A DNA stretch of 64,000 nucleotides from Oscillospiraceae bacterium (GCA_015065545.1 SVQA01000002.1:124001-188000), one strand, 5' to 3'; counted from the stretch's first letter, positions 17,161-27,046 are shown. Made by a program: numbers and translations. Notes: generated by a model not told the origin, from the letters alone.

Positions 17161-17370
17161 ATGTCTTTAGTAATTAAACTGGACGAGATAATGTCAAAAA
17201 GAGAGATAAACTGTGCAGAGCTTGCAAAGCTTGTGGGAATTCCTGCTCCCGATTTATCTCTTCTCAAAAGCGGCAAAGCGAGAGCAATAAAATTTACAAC
17301 CCTCGATAAATTGTGCAAGGCTCTTGAGTGCACTCCCGCTGATATACTTGAATATAAAAGTGAAGATTGA
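17161..17370 (+). CDS. YozG-like XRE/Cro HTH regulator
   Basis: 69 residues from the ATG; GAGGTG at 17149-17154 sets the start, and a GTG at 17152 is part of that site. It is a single HTH domain: KREINCAELAKLVGIPAPDL, LLKSGKARAIKFTTLDKLCKA, LECTPADILEY. It forms a two-gene unit with the DUF2975 gene. Its stop abuts the stop of the convergent PH-domain gene with no base between, and its terminator lies inside that gene. Confidence 0.92.
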   Translation: MSLVIKLDEIMSKREINCAELAKLVGIPAPDLSLLKSGKARAIKFTTLDKLCKALECTPADILEYKSED

Positions 17371-18756
17371 TTAAATATGACCGCAGAGTTTGAATTCAAG
17401 CTCTGCGGCTTTTTCTTTGTCTGTATGCTTTATAAAGCCGACGGCTCTCTGCTGTCCTCTTATATATATTCTCAAAGAGCAAGTACCTTTTTTCTTTTGA
17501 AAAACAGTTTGTGTGATTATTAACTTGCGGATTTTGTTTTTTGGAATATATGCAAGGCAATAGGTCAGTCCCCGATAATATCCTATTGTGAGCATATCGG
17601 AATTCAGATTGGCAAAGCATCGTGTGAAAATACAAAGCCGAAAGAAAAACCAGCCCACAAGCCAAAGAATAATGAAAAGTCCTATTCTTGTGCGAGCAAT
17701 ATATGGGGAGTATTTATCGGCAATTACCGAGAGGGCGGAAAAAACAAACAGCAGAGTAATCGGCAGATAAGTGTAGCCCCAAAGGGATAAGGGCTTAAGG
17801 CGAAGAGTTTTTTTGCTTCTTTCCGAAGTCTTTTTTAAGTGCTTTAAAGTATTGAGGCAGGTTTCTTTTTTTGCACCACAGAGAAAGGCTGTTCTCTTTT
17901 CTTTTCTTTTGCAGGAAGAAATAAACTCTCCGGTGTAACGATTCATAAGAATCATCAGAAGATTTTGTCGGAACGTAACAGCACAAATATGCTTTTTAGG
18001 AATTTGAGTTGTGTGTCTGATGATAAGACCCCGAGAAGTGGTAATGTTGTTTTTTGAAATGGTAAGCGAAAGACCATAAAAACGAAAAATATTAAGCAAA
18101 ATGCCCACAAGCCATAAAAGAATGATTGATACCCAAAGAGAAAAAAGCAAAGCGGGTAAGGCAGAATGAAAATCAACAGTCAAAAAATGTATATTATAAT
18201 TATCTGAACTGCTTGAAAGAACCGAGAGCTTTCTGAAAAAGGGCACAAGGGTCAGGGCTCCCGTAAACGCATTGTAAAATCCGAGAGAAAGCAAAAGGAC
18301 AGCAAAGAGGTTGCTTTTTATCTGAAGAGAGGGTTTGCTTTTGCTACAGTCTGATATATGCCTGATAAAAAGATAAGGCTCTGTTTTCAGATAAACAGAA
18401 GAACTGCAAAGACTTGAGTGTATAGTTATACTGCATACTTTCAATATTTTTTGCAAAGGCCCTTGAGAGAAGGTTATGCATCTTATGTCTTTGAGGGGAA
18501 ACAGAGTGTGCTGACAAAGGAATATGCCTTCCTTTAAATTTAGTGTTTTTGGATGTGAGTACACCCGAATGTTTTTATAATAAATATAGGAAAAAACAAA
18601 GAGAGATACAGAAAATGCTACGGCAACACGGGCATAGATATAAGGAGAAAGGTTTGTGCCGTTAAGAAGAAAAACTTGCAAGAGCAAGGTGAGAATTAAA
18701 AATCCCCTTCGGTAAAGAAACACAGGAATGTGATATGCGGATGTTTTATGCTTCAA
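17371..18756 (-). CDS. Bacterial PH-domain membrane protein, large partner (YdbT-like)
   Basis: 461 residues with paired hydrophobic segments followed by bPH2 (DUF304) domains: three repeats of two membrane helices plus a beta-rich domain (near 45-130, 230-310 and 370-455). It probably starts at TTG (GAGG 10 nt upstream) and overlaps the smaller PH gene by 11 bp. The pair matches YdbS-YdbT of Bacillus, implicated there in resistance to certain bacteriocins; that function is not shown here. It is basic and rich in Lys/Arg between helices. Confidence 0.82.
   Translation of the reverse strand: MKHKTSAYHIPVFLYRRGFLILTLLLQVFLLNGTNLSPYIYARVAVAFSVSLFVFSYIYYKNIRVYSHPKTLNLKEGIFLCQHTLFPLKDIRCITFSQGPLQKILKVCSITIHSSLCSSSVYLKTEPYLFIRHISDCSKSKPSLQIKSNLFAVLLLSLGFYNAFTGALTLVPFFRKLSVLSSSSDNYNIHFLTVDFHSALPALLFSLWVSIILLWLVGILLNIFRFYGLSLTISKNNITTSRGLIIRHTTQIPKKHICAVTFRQNLLMILMNRYTGEFISSCKRKEKRTAFLCGAKKETCLNTLKHLKKTSERSKKTLRLKPLSLWGYTYLPITLLFVFSALSVIADKYSPYIARTRIGLFIILWLVGWFFFRLCIFTRCFANLNSDMLTIGYYRGLTYCLAYIPKNKIRKLIITQTVFQKKKGTCSLRIYIRGQQRAVGFIKHTDKEKAAELEFKLCGHI
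17381..17415 (+). terminator. Terminator lying inside the convergent PH-protein gene
   Basis: CCGCAGAG (17381-17388) pairs with CTCTGCGG (17401-17408), extended inward through TTTGA/TCAAG, and is followed by CTTTTTC. On the other strand these bases encode the last residues of the PH-domain protein. Confidence 0.75.
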
Positions 18757-19159
18757 AGCTTCTCGTCCTCAAAAATTCAAATTTTTCATATTGCTTTTGG
18801 GTAAGGGGCGGAAGTATCGTCCTTACTCCTTCGCAGTAAAGAACAGGACAGTATAGCCCGAGAGCAAGGGATAAGGGTGTGCGTAAGATTCTGGTTGTAC
18901 AAATAAACTTTAAAGGGATTGTTTGTCTTTTCTTTATCAAAAAGCCTGTTTTAAGTACAAGGTGATCTTCTGAAAAAATAATGGTACAAAACTTAAACCT
19001 CAGATACAAAATAAGGTATACAAAGAGATTTATGCATAAAAACAAAAAGTATATTCCATAAAAACGGACTTCCTTTAAAGACAGCAAAGGGACTCCTGCA
19101 AAGCTCACAAACAGCAGTCTGCCTGCCCATAGAATAAAGACCTTCTTTGAAAGCTTCAT
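18746..19159 (-). CDS. Bacterial PH-domain membrane protein, small partner (YdbS-like)
   Basis: 137 residues: two membrane helices (about 8-55) followed by one bPH2 domain (FSEDHLVLKTGFLIKKRQTI, PLSLALGLYCPVLYC). It is translated first and overlaps the start of the larger PH protein by 11 bp, suggesting coupled translation and a heteromeric membrane complex. Confidence 0.82.
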   Translation of the reverse strand: MKLSKKVFILWAGRLLFVSFAGVPLLSLKEVRFYGIYFLFLCINLFVYLILYLRFKFCTIIFSEDHLVLKTGFLIKKRQTIPLKFICTTRILRTPLSLALGLYCPVLYCEGVRTILPPLTQKQYEKFEFLRTRSFEA

Positions 19160-19210
19160 AAAAATACCGCCCGATGATTTTTGATTAGTTTATGTAAAAA
19201 GGCAAAAAAT

Positions 19211-19239
19211 AAACGACCTTCGTTTTTTGAAGATCGTTT
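19211..19239 (-). terminator. Terminator after mrp
   Basis: AAACGACCTTC / GAAGATCGTTT stem (one G-T pair) with a 7-nt loop; on the minus strand it is followed by TTTATTTTTT. Confidence 0.75.
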
Positions 19240-19251
19240 TGTGATTTAATA

Positions 19252-20073
19252 TCAGAGCTTTTCTACTGCATCTGCAGCTTTTTCAAAGTAATCACCAACA
19301 AAGAGCTCCATAGAGCCTGTGTCGGTGCAGGTAGCAAGGGAGCTGTCGATAGGCAGCTTTGCAAGTACCTCGGTGTTGTATTTTGCGGCAATCTCGTCGA
19401 TGTGGCTTTCGCCGAAAAGCTTATGCTGTTTTCCGCAATCGGGACACTGGAAGTAGCTCATATTCTCTACAAGACCGATGATGGGAACATTCATAAGGTT
19501 AGCCATCTTCGCAGCCTTTTCCACAATCATGGAAACCAGCTCCTGCACAGCGGTAACAACAATAATACCGTCAATGGGCAGGCTCTGGAAAACAGTAAGA
19601 GGAACATCGCCTGTTCCGGGAGGCATATCGATGAACATATAGTCAATATCATTCCACACTACCTCTGTCCAGAACTGCTTAACAGTACCTGCAATGACAG
19701 GACCTCTCCAGATAACAGGGTCGGTTTCGTTTTCGAGGAGGAGATTGATAGATACAACGTCAATGCCTGTCTTTGTCTTAACGGGCAGAATACCCATCTC
19801 AGAGCCCATACATTTTTCTGTAAGACCGAAAGCCTTAGGAATGGAAGGGCCTGTAATATCAGCATCCATAATGGCGGTTTTATATCCGCGACGGTTCATC
19901 ATTACAGCCATAGCGGAAGTAACAAGGCTTTTGCCTACGCCGCCCTTGCCAGAAACAACGCCGATAACTTTCTTGACACTGCTGTGAGCATTAAGCTGTT
20001 CCTTAGGAATAGTGTTTTCGCCTTTTGAGGAGCAGTTCTCCTTGCAGGTTTCGCAGTTGTGTGTGCAACCCAT
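19252..20073 (-). CDS. mrp: Mrp/NBP35-family iron-sulfur cluster carrier ATPase
   Basis: 273 residues from the ATG preceded by GAGGT; a longer in-frame start at 20118 has no ribosome site. The deviant Walker A is GVVSGKGGVGKSLVTSAMA, followed by DADITGPSIPKAFGL and FIDMPPGTGD. The N-terminus has a cysteine cluster (GCTHNCETCKENCSSKG) and the C-terminal half has YFQCPDCGKQH, where Mrp proteins bridge a 4Fe-4S cluster. The role is delivery of Fe-S clusters to apoproteins such as the ferredoxin-like subunits encoded 10 kb away. It follows the acidic-tailed membrane protein gene after 99 bp. Confidence 0.93.
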   Translation of the reverse strand: MGCTHNCETCKENCSSKGENTIPKEQLNAHSSVKKVIGVVSGKGGVGKSLVTSAMAVMMNRRGYKTAIMDADITGPSIPKAFGLTEKCMGSEMGILPVKTKTGIDVVSINLLLENETDPVIWRGPVIAGTVKQFWTEVVWNDIDYMFIDMPPGTGDVPLTVFQSLPIDGIIVVTAVQELVSMIVEKAAKMANLMNVPIIGLVENMSYFQCPDCGKQHKLFGESHIDEIAAKYNTEVLAKLPIDSSLATCTDTGSMELFVGDYFEKAADAVEKL

Positions 20074-20172
20074 AATAAATTTACCTCTTTTCGATGAATA
20101 AGGGTGTATATTAAACATACACCCTGTTTTTACTTATAATTTGTTATTTTGTAAGGGATATGTTAAAGACTT

Positions 20173-20865
20173 TTATTCTTCTGTGATTTCCTCTGCTGTG
20201 CTTTCGCTCTCTGCCTCGATTGCAATGGCTTCTTCAAGCTTAACGTTCTCTGCGAATACTACAAAAGAGCCTACCTTGATTTCTTCTGCACAGGGAGTAA
20301 CGTCGGAAAGTCTGATTTCTTTCTCTGTATTGTAAGCGGTGTCGAGGTCATCTACAACAAGGAGAGCACCCTCGGTGTCCTCGTCTGCGAGGATGTACAT
20401 ACCCTCGTCTTCTTCCTCGATGTCTTCTGCCTCTTGCACTTCTTCGCCGCTTTCTTTAAGCTCAAAACCGCTTAAGAAGGTGTAGGGAATACCGTAGCCC
20501 AGAGCCACACAAGCCATAATGAACAGAGGGCTGTAGGGCAGGGCAGTTGCAGTATCCAGTGCAGCTATCTGGTCGTGAAGAGGAAGCTTCTCAATGAAGT
20601 GAGCAAGTATTGCATAGAGAGCAGGCAAATCCAAAATGATAAGTGTCCAGAGACTGAATCTCTTTACGGGCTTGCCTTCGCCGACTCTTGTTGCGTAAAA
20701 GAGAATAAGACCGAATACTGTGAATACCAGAGTGTTGATATAGGGAGCCAGCTCGGGCTTTGCAGAAGTCATAGTAAGGAAAAAGTATGAGCATACTATG
20801 AAGCCCAGAATAAGAAATGCGGAAAAGATAAGATTAAGAGTATCTCTTTTGTTTGGTTTTTTCAT
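20173..20865 (-). CDS. Uncharacterised membrane protein with acidic C-terminal tail
   Basis: 230 residues. Four hydrophobic segments occupy about residues 10-130. The remaining 95 residues are hydrophilic and strongly acidic (runs such as EDIEEEDEG and EESTAEEITEE-like composition), lacking basic patches. GGAGG lies upstream of the ATG. It sits 60 bp after prmA and 99 bp before mrp, on the same strand, so it may be transcribed from the heat-shock operon. I do not recognise the family. Confidence 0.75.
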   Translation of the reverse strand: MKKPNKRDTLNLIFSAFLILGFIVCSYFFLTMTSAKPELAPYINTLVFTVFGLILFYATRVGEGKPVKRFSLWTLIILDLPALYAILAHFIEKLPLHDQIAALDTATALPYSPLFIMACVALGYGIPYTFLSGFELKESGEEVQEAEDIEEEDEGMYILADEDTEGALLVVDDLDTAYNTEKEIRLSDVTPCAEEIKVGSFVVFAENVKLEEAIAIEAESESTAEEITEE

Positions 20866-20925
20866 AAGCGTTTTGCCTCCGAATCGGAAAATTTCAGTAT
20901 TCGTCAGAATACATATTTATCGCAG

Positions 20926-21846
20926 TTAAGCTTTTACCTTTGCGGCAATGCAGACCCAACCTGCTTCTTCAAAGATGTTTGTAACTTCAAAATCCTTTTT
21001 GATAACAGAGAGTACTTCGTCTTTTCTGCTGTCGATGATGCCGCTCATAATATAAACGGATTTGTCGTTCATAAAGTTTCTTACATCTTTTGACAACATA
21101 ATTATAGCATCTGCTACAATATTTGCAACAACAATATCGTAAGTGCCGCTTACTTTATCGGTAAGGTTTCCTGCAACAAAGGTGCATTTGTCAGAAACAT
21201 TGTTCATTTCGGTGTTTTCAAAAGCGGTGCGTACAGCAGTGGGGTCAATGTCAACGCCGAAAGCACTTTTTGCACCAAGCAGTACGGAAGCTATGGAAAG
21301 AATACCGCTGCCACAGCCCACATCAAGAACAACATCATCTTTCTTTACGAATTTTTCAAGACACTTAAGGCAAAGTCTGGTGGTTTCGTGGTTTCCCGTG
21401 CCGAATGCCATGCCGGGATCAATATTGATAACCTTTCTGTCGCCCGGGTCGTATTCATCACGCCAGGTAGGACGGATAAGGAGCTTTTCGCCGACAGGGA
21501 TAGGGAAGAAAAACTGCTTCCAGTTGTTTCTCCAATCCATTTCGTCACAGCCTGTAGTATCGATTTCGCTTCTGATTCCTTCCTCAGAAAGTCTTTCACG
21601 CAGGAATGCTACAGATTCTGCAGGGTTTTCTTCGGGGCTGATGTATACGTGAATGAGAGCTTTTGTCTTGTCCTTCTTGAGAAGCTCCTCGTCAATAAGG
21701 TCGATGTGAGCAATTTCCATAACTTCTTCAATCATAGAGGCATAGTCCTCTATGTAGAAGCCGTAGGGTACCAGCATGTGGGCAATTGCCTCTGCTGTTT
21801 CCAGATTATCTCTGTCTATTGATATAATGATTTCGGTCCATTCCAT
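20926..21846 (-). CDS. prmA: Ribosomal protein L11 methyltransferase
   Basis: 306 residues. PrmA methylates lysines and the N-terminus of ribosomal protein L11 using SAM. The N-terminal L11-recognition domain (WTEIIISIDRDNLETAEAIA) is followed by the linker block IDPGMAFGTGNHETTRLCL, the SAM motif DVGCGSGILSIASVLLGAK, and VANIVADAI. It lies 28 bp after dnaJ, the conserved Firmicutes order. Confidence 0.96.
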   Translation of the reverse strand: MEWTEIIISIDRDNLETAEAIAHMLVPYGFYIEDYASMIEEVMEIAHIDLIDEELLKKDKTKALIHVYISPEENPAESVAFLRERLSEEGIRSEIDTTGCDEMDWRNNWKQFFFPIPVGEKLLIRPTWRDEYDPGDRKVINIDPGMAFGTGNHETTRLCLKCLEKFVKKDDVVLDVGCGSGILSIASVLLGAKSAFGVDIDPTAVRTAFENTEMNNVSDKCTFVAGNLTDKVSGTYDIVVANIVADAIIMLSKDVRNFMNDKSVYIMSGIIDSRKDEVLSVIKKDFEVTNIFEEAGWVCIAAKVKA

Positions 21847-21874
21847 AACTTGTACCTCTTAGTGCGATTTAGGT

Positions 21875-23026
21875 TTAATCAAAGATCTTTTTGATTACAT
21901 CAAAGAAGCTTTTGCGTTTTGTGTAGTTTTTGTCGGTTGTTGCGGCTTCAAAATCCTTGAGAGCAGATTTCTGCTTGGAGTTAAGATTTTTGGGAACTTC
22001 GACTGTTACCTTAACATACTGGTCGCCTCTGCCTCTGCCGTTTATGTGGGGGATTCCCTTGCCTTTGAGCTTAAATACGTCGCCGGGCTGTGTGCCGTCG
22101 TGAACGGAGTAGCTTACCTTTCCGTCAATTGTGGGAACGATTACCTCTGCACCCAGAGCTGCCTGGGCAAAGGTAAGGGGAAGCTCACACCAAACGTCGT
22201 CACCCCGACGCTCAAAAATAGGATGGGGTCTGACGGAAACATATACGTGTAAATCGCCTGCGGGGCCACCGTTGGTACCTGCGGAGCCCTGACCGCTTAT
22301 ATTGAGTACCTGATCATTTGCTATACCTGCTGGGATGTTGATTTCAATTTTTCTCTGCTTTTTCTTTCTGCCGTTACCGCCGCAGGATTTACAGGGGTTA
22401 TCAATAATTTTACCTGTGCCTCGACAAGCATCGCAGACTCTGGAGGTCTGAACAACACCGAAAGGTGTGCGCTGGTTTACGGTTACCTGGCCGCGACCCG
22501 AGCAGGTGGGGCAGGTTTTGGCGGAAGTGCCCTTCTGTGCACCTGTGCCAGAACATTCCTCGCAGGTTACAACCGCATTGAAGGAAACTTCCTTGCGACA
22601 ACCCTTTGCGGCTTCGTCGAAAGAGATACCGATAGAAGCCTCAACATCTGCACCTCTTCTGGGAGCATTGGGGTTTGAGCTGTTTCGTCTGCCGCCAAAG
22701 CCGCCGAAACCTCCGAAAACACTGTTGAAAATGTCGCCTAAATCTATATCCTGGCCAAAGGGACTGCCGCCGTAACCGCCGCCTGCACCATAGTTCGGGT
22801 CAACTCCTGCGTGGCCAAACTGGTCGTAGCGAGCACGCTTGTCTTTGTCTGACAGCACCTCGTAAGCCTCATTTACTTCTTTGAATTTTGCCTCGGCTTC
22901 CGGATTTCCGGGATTTAAGTCGGGATGGTATTTTTTAGCAAGCTGTCTGTAAGCTTTCTTGATTTCATCGTCAGAGGCACCCTTTGAGATGTTCATAACC
23001 TCATAATAGTCCCTTTTGTTAGCCAA
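21875..23026 (-). CDS. dnaJ: Chaperone DnaJ (Hsp40)
   Basis: 383 residues, starting at TTG after GAGGGTG. J-domain at 1-70 with the HPD motif (KKYHPDLNP); Gly/Phe-rich region to about 135; four CxxCxGxG zinc repeats ([32 protein letters not shown]); then the C-terminal peptide-binding domains. It stimulates DnaK ATPase and delivers unfolded clients. A strong hairpin separates it from dnaK. Confidence 0.98.
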   Translation of the reverse strand: MANKRDYYEVMNISKGASDDEIKKAYRQLAKKYHPDLNPGNPEAEAKFKEVNEAYEVLSDKDKRARYDQFGHAGVDPNYGAGGGYGGSPFGQDIDLGDIFNSVFGGFGGFGGRRNSSNPNAPRRGADVEASIGISFDEAAKGCRKEVSFNAVVTCEECSGTGAQKGTSAKTCPTCSGRGQVTVNQRTPFGVVQTSRVCDACRGTGKIIDNPCKSCGGNGRKKKQRKIEINIPAGIANDQVLNISGQGSAGTNGGPAGDLHVYVSVRPHPIFERRGDDVWCELPLTFAQAALGAEVIVPTIDGKVSYSVHDGTQPGDVFKLKGKGIPHINGRGRGDQYVKVTVEVPKNLNSKQKSALKDFEAATTDKNYTKRKSFFDVIKKIFD

Positions 23027-23120
23027 GTCTTCACCCTCTTTATTTTAAAATATGCCTTCCCATTGAGGGAGAGGTGGAAAATGAAAAATGTTTTCCTACT
23101 ATTGTTTTAAAAACACCGCA

Positions 23121-23148
23121 AGTGCTGCTCCCGAAAAGGAGCAGCACT
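23121..23148 (-). terminator. Hairpin between dnaK and dnaJ
   Basis: An 11-bp perfect stem (AGTGCTGCTCC / GGAGCAGCACT) with a 6-nt loop. On the minus strand GTGTTTTTAAAAC follows a few bases later, so it may attenuate transcription between dnaK and dnaJ or stabilise the dnaK message. Confidence 0.6.
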
Positions 23149-23205
23149 GCATTTTACTTGTGATTTGTATTTTACCTTATGCTCACCCGATAGTCAACAA
23201 AGGAA

Positions 23206-25032
23206 TTACTCTGAAACATCTGTGAAGTCTGCGTCATAAACGTTGCCCTCGGGAGCTGCATCGCCTGTTGCATCAGCACCGGGAGCGGCACCTGCAGCCT
23301 GAGCTGCCTGATACATCTTGGAGGAAATTTCATAGAGAGCCTTCTGAAGATCCTCTTTTGCAGCATTTATAAGGTCTTTGTCATCTCTCTGTATAGCGTC
23401 CTTAACAGCCTGAGCCTTTGTAGTAAGGGTGTTCTTATCCTCTTCGGAGAGCTTGTCGCCGTTGTCTGCAACCAGCTTCTCTGCCTGATAAGCCATATTC
23501 TCTGCTTCGTTCTTTGCGTCAACCGCCTCACGACGAGCCTTATCCTCTGCGGCAAACTGCTCTGCTTCCTTAACTGCTTTGTCGATGTCTTCCTTAGACA
23601 TATTTGTGGAAGAAGAAATTGTAATGTTCTGCTCTTTGCCTGTGCCCAGATCCTTTGCGCTTACGTTAACAATGCCGTTGGCATCGATGTCAAAGGTAAC
23701 TTCAATCTGGGGGATTCCTCTGGGAGCAGGAGCAATGCCTGTGAGAGCAAAGAGACCGAGCTGCTTGTTGTCTCTTGCAAACTCTCTTTCGCCCTGAAGA
23801 ACGTTAACCTCAACCTGAGTCTGATTGTCAGCAGCAGTAGAGAAGATCTGGCTCTTCTTTGTGGGGATAGTTGTATTTCTGTCAATAATCTTTGTCATAA
23901 CACCGCCCATTGTCTCAACACCGAGAGAAAGGGGAGTAACGTCGAGGAGAAGGAGACCCTCAACCTCACCGCCGAGAACACCTGCCTGAAGTGCTGCGCC
24001 GATAGCAACACACTCGTCGGGGTTTATGCCCTTGAAGGGTTCCTTGCCGATAAGAGCTTTAACAGCCTCCTGAACAGCAGGAATACGGGAAGAGCCGCCA
24101 ACCATAAGAACCTTATCAATTTCTGAAATGCTGAGGCCTGAGTCGGAGAGAGCACGCTTTACAGGAATGATTGTATTCTCAACCAGATCTGCTGTAAGCT
24201 CGTTGAACTTTGCTCTTGTAAGAGTCATATTAAGGTGCTTGGGACCTGTTGCATCTGCTGTGATGTAGGGCAGATTGATGTCTGTGGAAGTAACACCGGA
24301 AAGCTCAATTTTTGCCTTTTCTGCAGCTTCTTTAAGTCTCTGCATTGCAAGGTTGTCGTTTGAGAGGTCAATGCCTGCCTCTGTTTTGTAGCTTGCAACA
24401 ATCCAGTTGATGATTCTCTGGTCAAAGTCGTCGCCGCCCAGACGGTTGTTACCTGCTGTTGCGAGAACTTCCTGAACACCGTCGCCCATCTCGATGATGG
24501 ATACGTCAAAGGTACCGCCGCCAAGGTCGTAAACCATTACCTTCTGGTCTGTTTCTTTGTCAATGCCGTAAGAAAGAGCAGCTGCAGTAGGCTCGTTGAT
24601 AATTCTCTTAACATCAAGACCTGCAATCTTACCTGCGTCCTTTGTAGCCTGACGCTGTGCGTCTGTGAAGTATGCAGGAACTGTGATAACAGCCTGTGTT
24701 ACTGTTTCGCCCAGATATGCTTCTGCGTCGGTCTTGAGCTTCTGAAGAATCATAGCGGAAATCTCCTGAGGAGTATATGCTTTGCCGCCGATTGTTACTT
24801 TGTAGTCTGTTCCCATCTCTCTTTTGATGGAAGCAACTGTGCCTGCAGGGTTTGTGATAGCCTGACGCTTTGCAACCTGACCTACCATTCTTTCGCCGTT
24901 TGCAGAGAAAGCAACAACGGAAGGAGTTGTTCTTGCGCCTTCTGCGTTAGCAATAACTACAGGCTCGCCGCCTTCGATAACTGCTACGCAAGAGTTAGTT
25001 GTACCAAGATCGATACCAATTGTCTTTGCCAT
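23206..25032 (-). CDS. dnaK: Chaperone DnaK (Hsp70)
   Basis: 608 residues, usual for Firmicutes. The N-terminal ATPase domain opens with [18 protein letters not shown] and contains [12 protein letters not shown] and [11 protein letters not shown]. The substrate-binding domain includes [13 protein letters not shown]. The C-terminal lid ends in a short acidic tail (DADFTDVSE). It is the central ATP-dependent folding chaperone with GrpE and DnaJ. AGGAGG-like GGAGG precedes the ATG. Confidence 0.99.
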   Translation of the reverse strand: MAKTIGIDLGTTNSCVAVIEGGEPVVIANAEGARTTPSVVAFSANGERMVGQVAKRQAITNPAGTVASIKREMGTDYKVTIGGKAYTPQEISAMILQKLKTDAEAYLGETVTQAVITVPAYFTDAQRQATKDAGKIAGLDVKRIINEPTAAALSYGIDKETDQKVMVYDLGGGTFDVSIIEMGDGVQEVLATAGNNRLGGDDFDQRIINWIVASYKTEAGIDLSNDNLAMQRLKEAAEKAKIELSGVTSTDINLPYITADATGPKHLNMTLTRAKFNELTADLVENTIIPVKRALSDSGLSISEIDKVLMVGGSSRIPAVQEAVKALIGKEPFKGINPDECVAIGAALQAGVLGGEVEGLLLLDVTPLSLGVETMGGVMTKIIDRNTTIPTKKSQIFSTAADNQTQVEVNVLQGEREFARDNKQLGLFALTGIAPAPRGIPQIEVTFDIDANGIVNVSAKDLGTGKEQNITISSSTNMSKEDIDKAVKEAEQFAAEDKARREAVDAKNEAENMAYQAEKLVADNGDKLSEEDKNTLTTKAQAVKDAIQRDDKDLINAAKEDLQKALYEISSKMYQAAQAAGAAPGADATGDAAPEGNVYDADFTDVSE

Positions 25033-25150
25033 AATAAAATACCTCCAAATATGAATTAGATTGATTATAGATTTGTTTTATATATAAAGGGTAAAGAGTT
25101 ACGCTTTACAGAGGCGCTTTTGTGGCACGCCTCGTTCACCTACGCTGCTC

Positions 25151-25687
25151 TTATCCGCAATTTGCTACCTGCACCATAGCGGCACGGATAATTTTGTCGC
25201 CGATTTTAAAGCCCTTCTGGAACACCATAGCAATGGAATTTGCAGGAAGGTCGGGGTTTTCTGTTCGTGCAACAGCATTGTGAAGCTGAGGGTCAAAAAC
25301 TTCGCCTACTTCGCCAAATGACTCCACACCCAGCTTTTCAAGAGATTTTGCAAACTGGTTGCCGATAAGCTCAATACCCTGTCGCTGAGGGTCATCCTCG
25401 GGTGTTGCAGAGAGAGCGGCATTTACCGAGTCCGCCATAGGAAGTAACTCTTCAACTGCTTTTGCGGTAGCATCGGCATAGATTGAGAGCTTCTCCTGCT
25501 GAGTACGTTTTCTGTAGTTGTCGTACTCTGCGGCAAGACGAAGATAATTTTCTTTCTGTGTTTTAAGTTCTTCACTCAGCTTTTCGCACTCGGAAGGTTC
25601 TTTGGGAGTGTCTGTAACTTCTTCTGTCACTTCCTCTTTGACTTCCAGGTTTTCTTCGGGAGTGATGTTTTCATTTTTCTTGCTCAT
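25151..25687 (-). CDS. grpE: Nucleotide exchange factor GrpE
   Basis: 178 residues. An acidic N-terminus rich in Glu, then a long coiled coil (LKTQKENYLRLAAEYDNYRK) and the C-terminal beta wing with the family ending (VFQKGFKIGDKIIRAAMVQV). It releases ADP from DnaK. AAGGAG precedes the ATG. It follows hrcA by 34 bp; 118 bp separate it from dnaK and contain a GAGGCG/CGCCTC hairpin of uncertain role (25111-25133). Confidence 0.97.
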   Translation of the reverse strand: MSKKNENITPEENLEVKEEVTEEVTDTPKEPSECEKLSEELKTQKENYLRLAAEYDNYRKRTQQEKLSIYADATAKAVEELLPMADSVNAALSATPEDDPQRQGIELIGNQFAKSLEKLGVESFGEVGEVFDPQLHNAVARTENPDLPANSIAMVFQKGFKIGDKIIRAAMVQVANCG

Positions 25688-25721
25688 TCTTTGACTCCTT
25701 AATACATTTATATCTGTGGGT

Positions 25722-26750
25722 TTATATATCTATCATTTCATCAAGCAGGTTCCCTGTGGCTTTTGCAATGTATGCTACAGCACCTGCGGCAGCGGCATAG
25801 TCCATTCGGGCAGGGCCGAAGAGAGCAACCGAGCCGGCAGTCTTGCCTGCGATCTCGTATCTTGCACTTATAACAGTACAGCCTTGAAGCTCAGGAGCAC
25901 CGCACTCTGTACCGAGGAAAAACCTCATACCGCTTTTACCCTCAAAGAGCAGACGTGATACCTTTTCTTTGCTTTGCAGGAAGCTCATAATGCCTCTTGC
26001 TGTGGGAATATCTACATCCGGCATAAAGAGAAGTCTTGATTGACCGCTGGTGCAGATTTCGGTTTCCTGTGCCTGAGCGGCAATTTCCATAACCGCTACA
26101 AGAGCCTGAGGGGTAAGCATCAAAAGGTCGGGGAAAGCAGATGCAACAGTTTGCATAAAGGGCTTGGTAAGCTCCGAAAGAGGTGTTCCCGAGAGGGCTT
26201 TGTTGAGTATTTTCTGCAGGACCTCTGTGACTTCATTTGTAATAACAAAGTTACATCTGAAGAGTCTGTTTCGTACCATACCTGTTGTTGTAACAAGAAC
26301 AACCATAGCGGTGTGCCTGCCTGTAGCCAAAAAGTGCAGGCGGTGTACTCTTGCCTCTGTAACGGGAGGGGTTGTGGTTACTGCAGCAAAGCCCGTATAG
26401 TCCGAGAGAAGCTCTGCAGCAGTACGCAGCAGATTTTCGGGGGTGTCTGCACTAAGGCTTAATTTATTATCAATATAATCACACGCTCTTGCAGAGGGCG
26501 CTTTGAGTGGCATAAGGTTATCAATGTAATAACGACATGCCTTCTGTGTGGGAATACGGCCTGCAGAGGTGTGTGGCTGATAAAGGTAACCATTCTGTGT
26601 CAGGTCAGCCATGTCGTTGCGGATGGTAGCAGGAGATACGTTAATTCCTGTTTCCTGCAAGAGCGTTTTCGAGCCAACTGCCTCGCCTGTGGCGATATAT
26701 CCTTCGACGATGGCACGGAGTATGTTCTTTTTTCTTTCTGCAAGCTCCAT
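25722..26750 (-). CDS. hrcA: Heat-inducible transcription repressor HrcA
   Basis: 342 residues. The N-terminal winged helix (LAERKKNILRAIVEGYIATG, SKTLLQETGINVSPATIRND) binds CIRCE; the block HTSAGRIPTQKACRYYID is family-typical. HrcA represses the operon until GroEL is titrated by unfolded protein. GGAGGCG lies before the ATG. A perfect CIRCE element lies 23 bp upstream of the start. Confidence 0.98.
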   Translation of the reverse strand: MELAERKKNILRAIVEGYIATGEAVGSKTLLQETGINVSPATIRNDMADLTQNGYLYQPHTSAGRIPTQKACRYYIDNLMPLKAPSARACDYIDNKLSLSADTPENLLRTAAELLSDYTGFAAVTTTPPVTEARVHRLHFLATGRHTAMVVLVTTTGMVRNRLFRCNFVITNEVTEVLQKILNKALSGTPLSELTKPFMQTVASAFPDLLMLTPQALVAVMEIAAQAQETEICTSGQSRLLFMPDVDIPTARGIMSFLQSKEKVSRLLFEGKSGMRFFLGTECGAPELQGCTVISARYEIAGKTAGSVALFGPARMDYAAAAGAVAYIAKATGNLLDEMIDI

Positions 26751-26772
26751 ATCATCGCCTCCTTATTTGTGA

Positions 26773-26799
26773 TTAGCACTCTCGCGTATAGAGTGCTAA
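26773..26799. promoter_or_regulatory. CIRCE operator (HrcA binding site)
   Basis: A perfect match to the consensus: TTAGCACTC (26773-26781), N9, GAGTGCTAA (26791-26799). It lies just downstream of the hrcA promoter, where bound HrcA would block transcription. Confidence 0.98.
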
Positions 26800-26809
26800 C
26801 TCTACTAAT

Positions 26810-26838
26810 AATTTACACCCGAAGTAAGATTTTGTCAA
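26810..26838 (-). promoter_or_regulatory. Sigma-A promoter of the hrcA operon
   Basis: On the minus strand, TTGACA (26833-26838), 17-bp spacer, TAAATT (26810-26815). The start point would fall at the edge of CIRCE. Confidence 0.8.
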
Positions 26839-27046
26839 GTATATTTTGGATAAATGATTTGTGAATTATTTGTGTACAGCAAAAAAATACAGAATTCTGA
26901 TTTGTATGTATTGAAAATAAATCAAGGATTATAAAAGTGTAACAACAGTTCTTGTATCTGCAAAGTGTAATAACATCTATATGTTGTGGGTAATTGAGAC
27001 ACATTAAAATAAAAATAAAAAAATCTTCGGAAAATAAAGAAAATGC
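26839..27046. other. AT-rich gap between hrcA and rpsT promoters
   Basis: The gene-free stretch 26751-27169 holds CIRCE, the hrcA promoter and the rpsT promoter. In the remaining 208 bp I see no coding frame with a ribosome site, RNA gene or strong hairpin. Confidence 0.6.

Noticed and set aside
25091..25133. Hairpins between grpE and dnaK
   Set aside because: Short stems without T runs; no evidence for terminator or riboswitch function.
26813..27004. A 63-codon minus-strand frame upstream of hrcA
   Set aside because: It covers the hrcA promoter and an AT-rich gap; no ribosome site.
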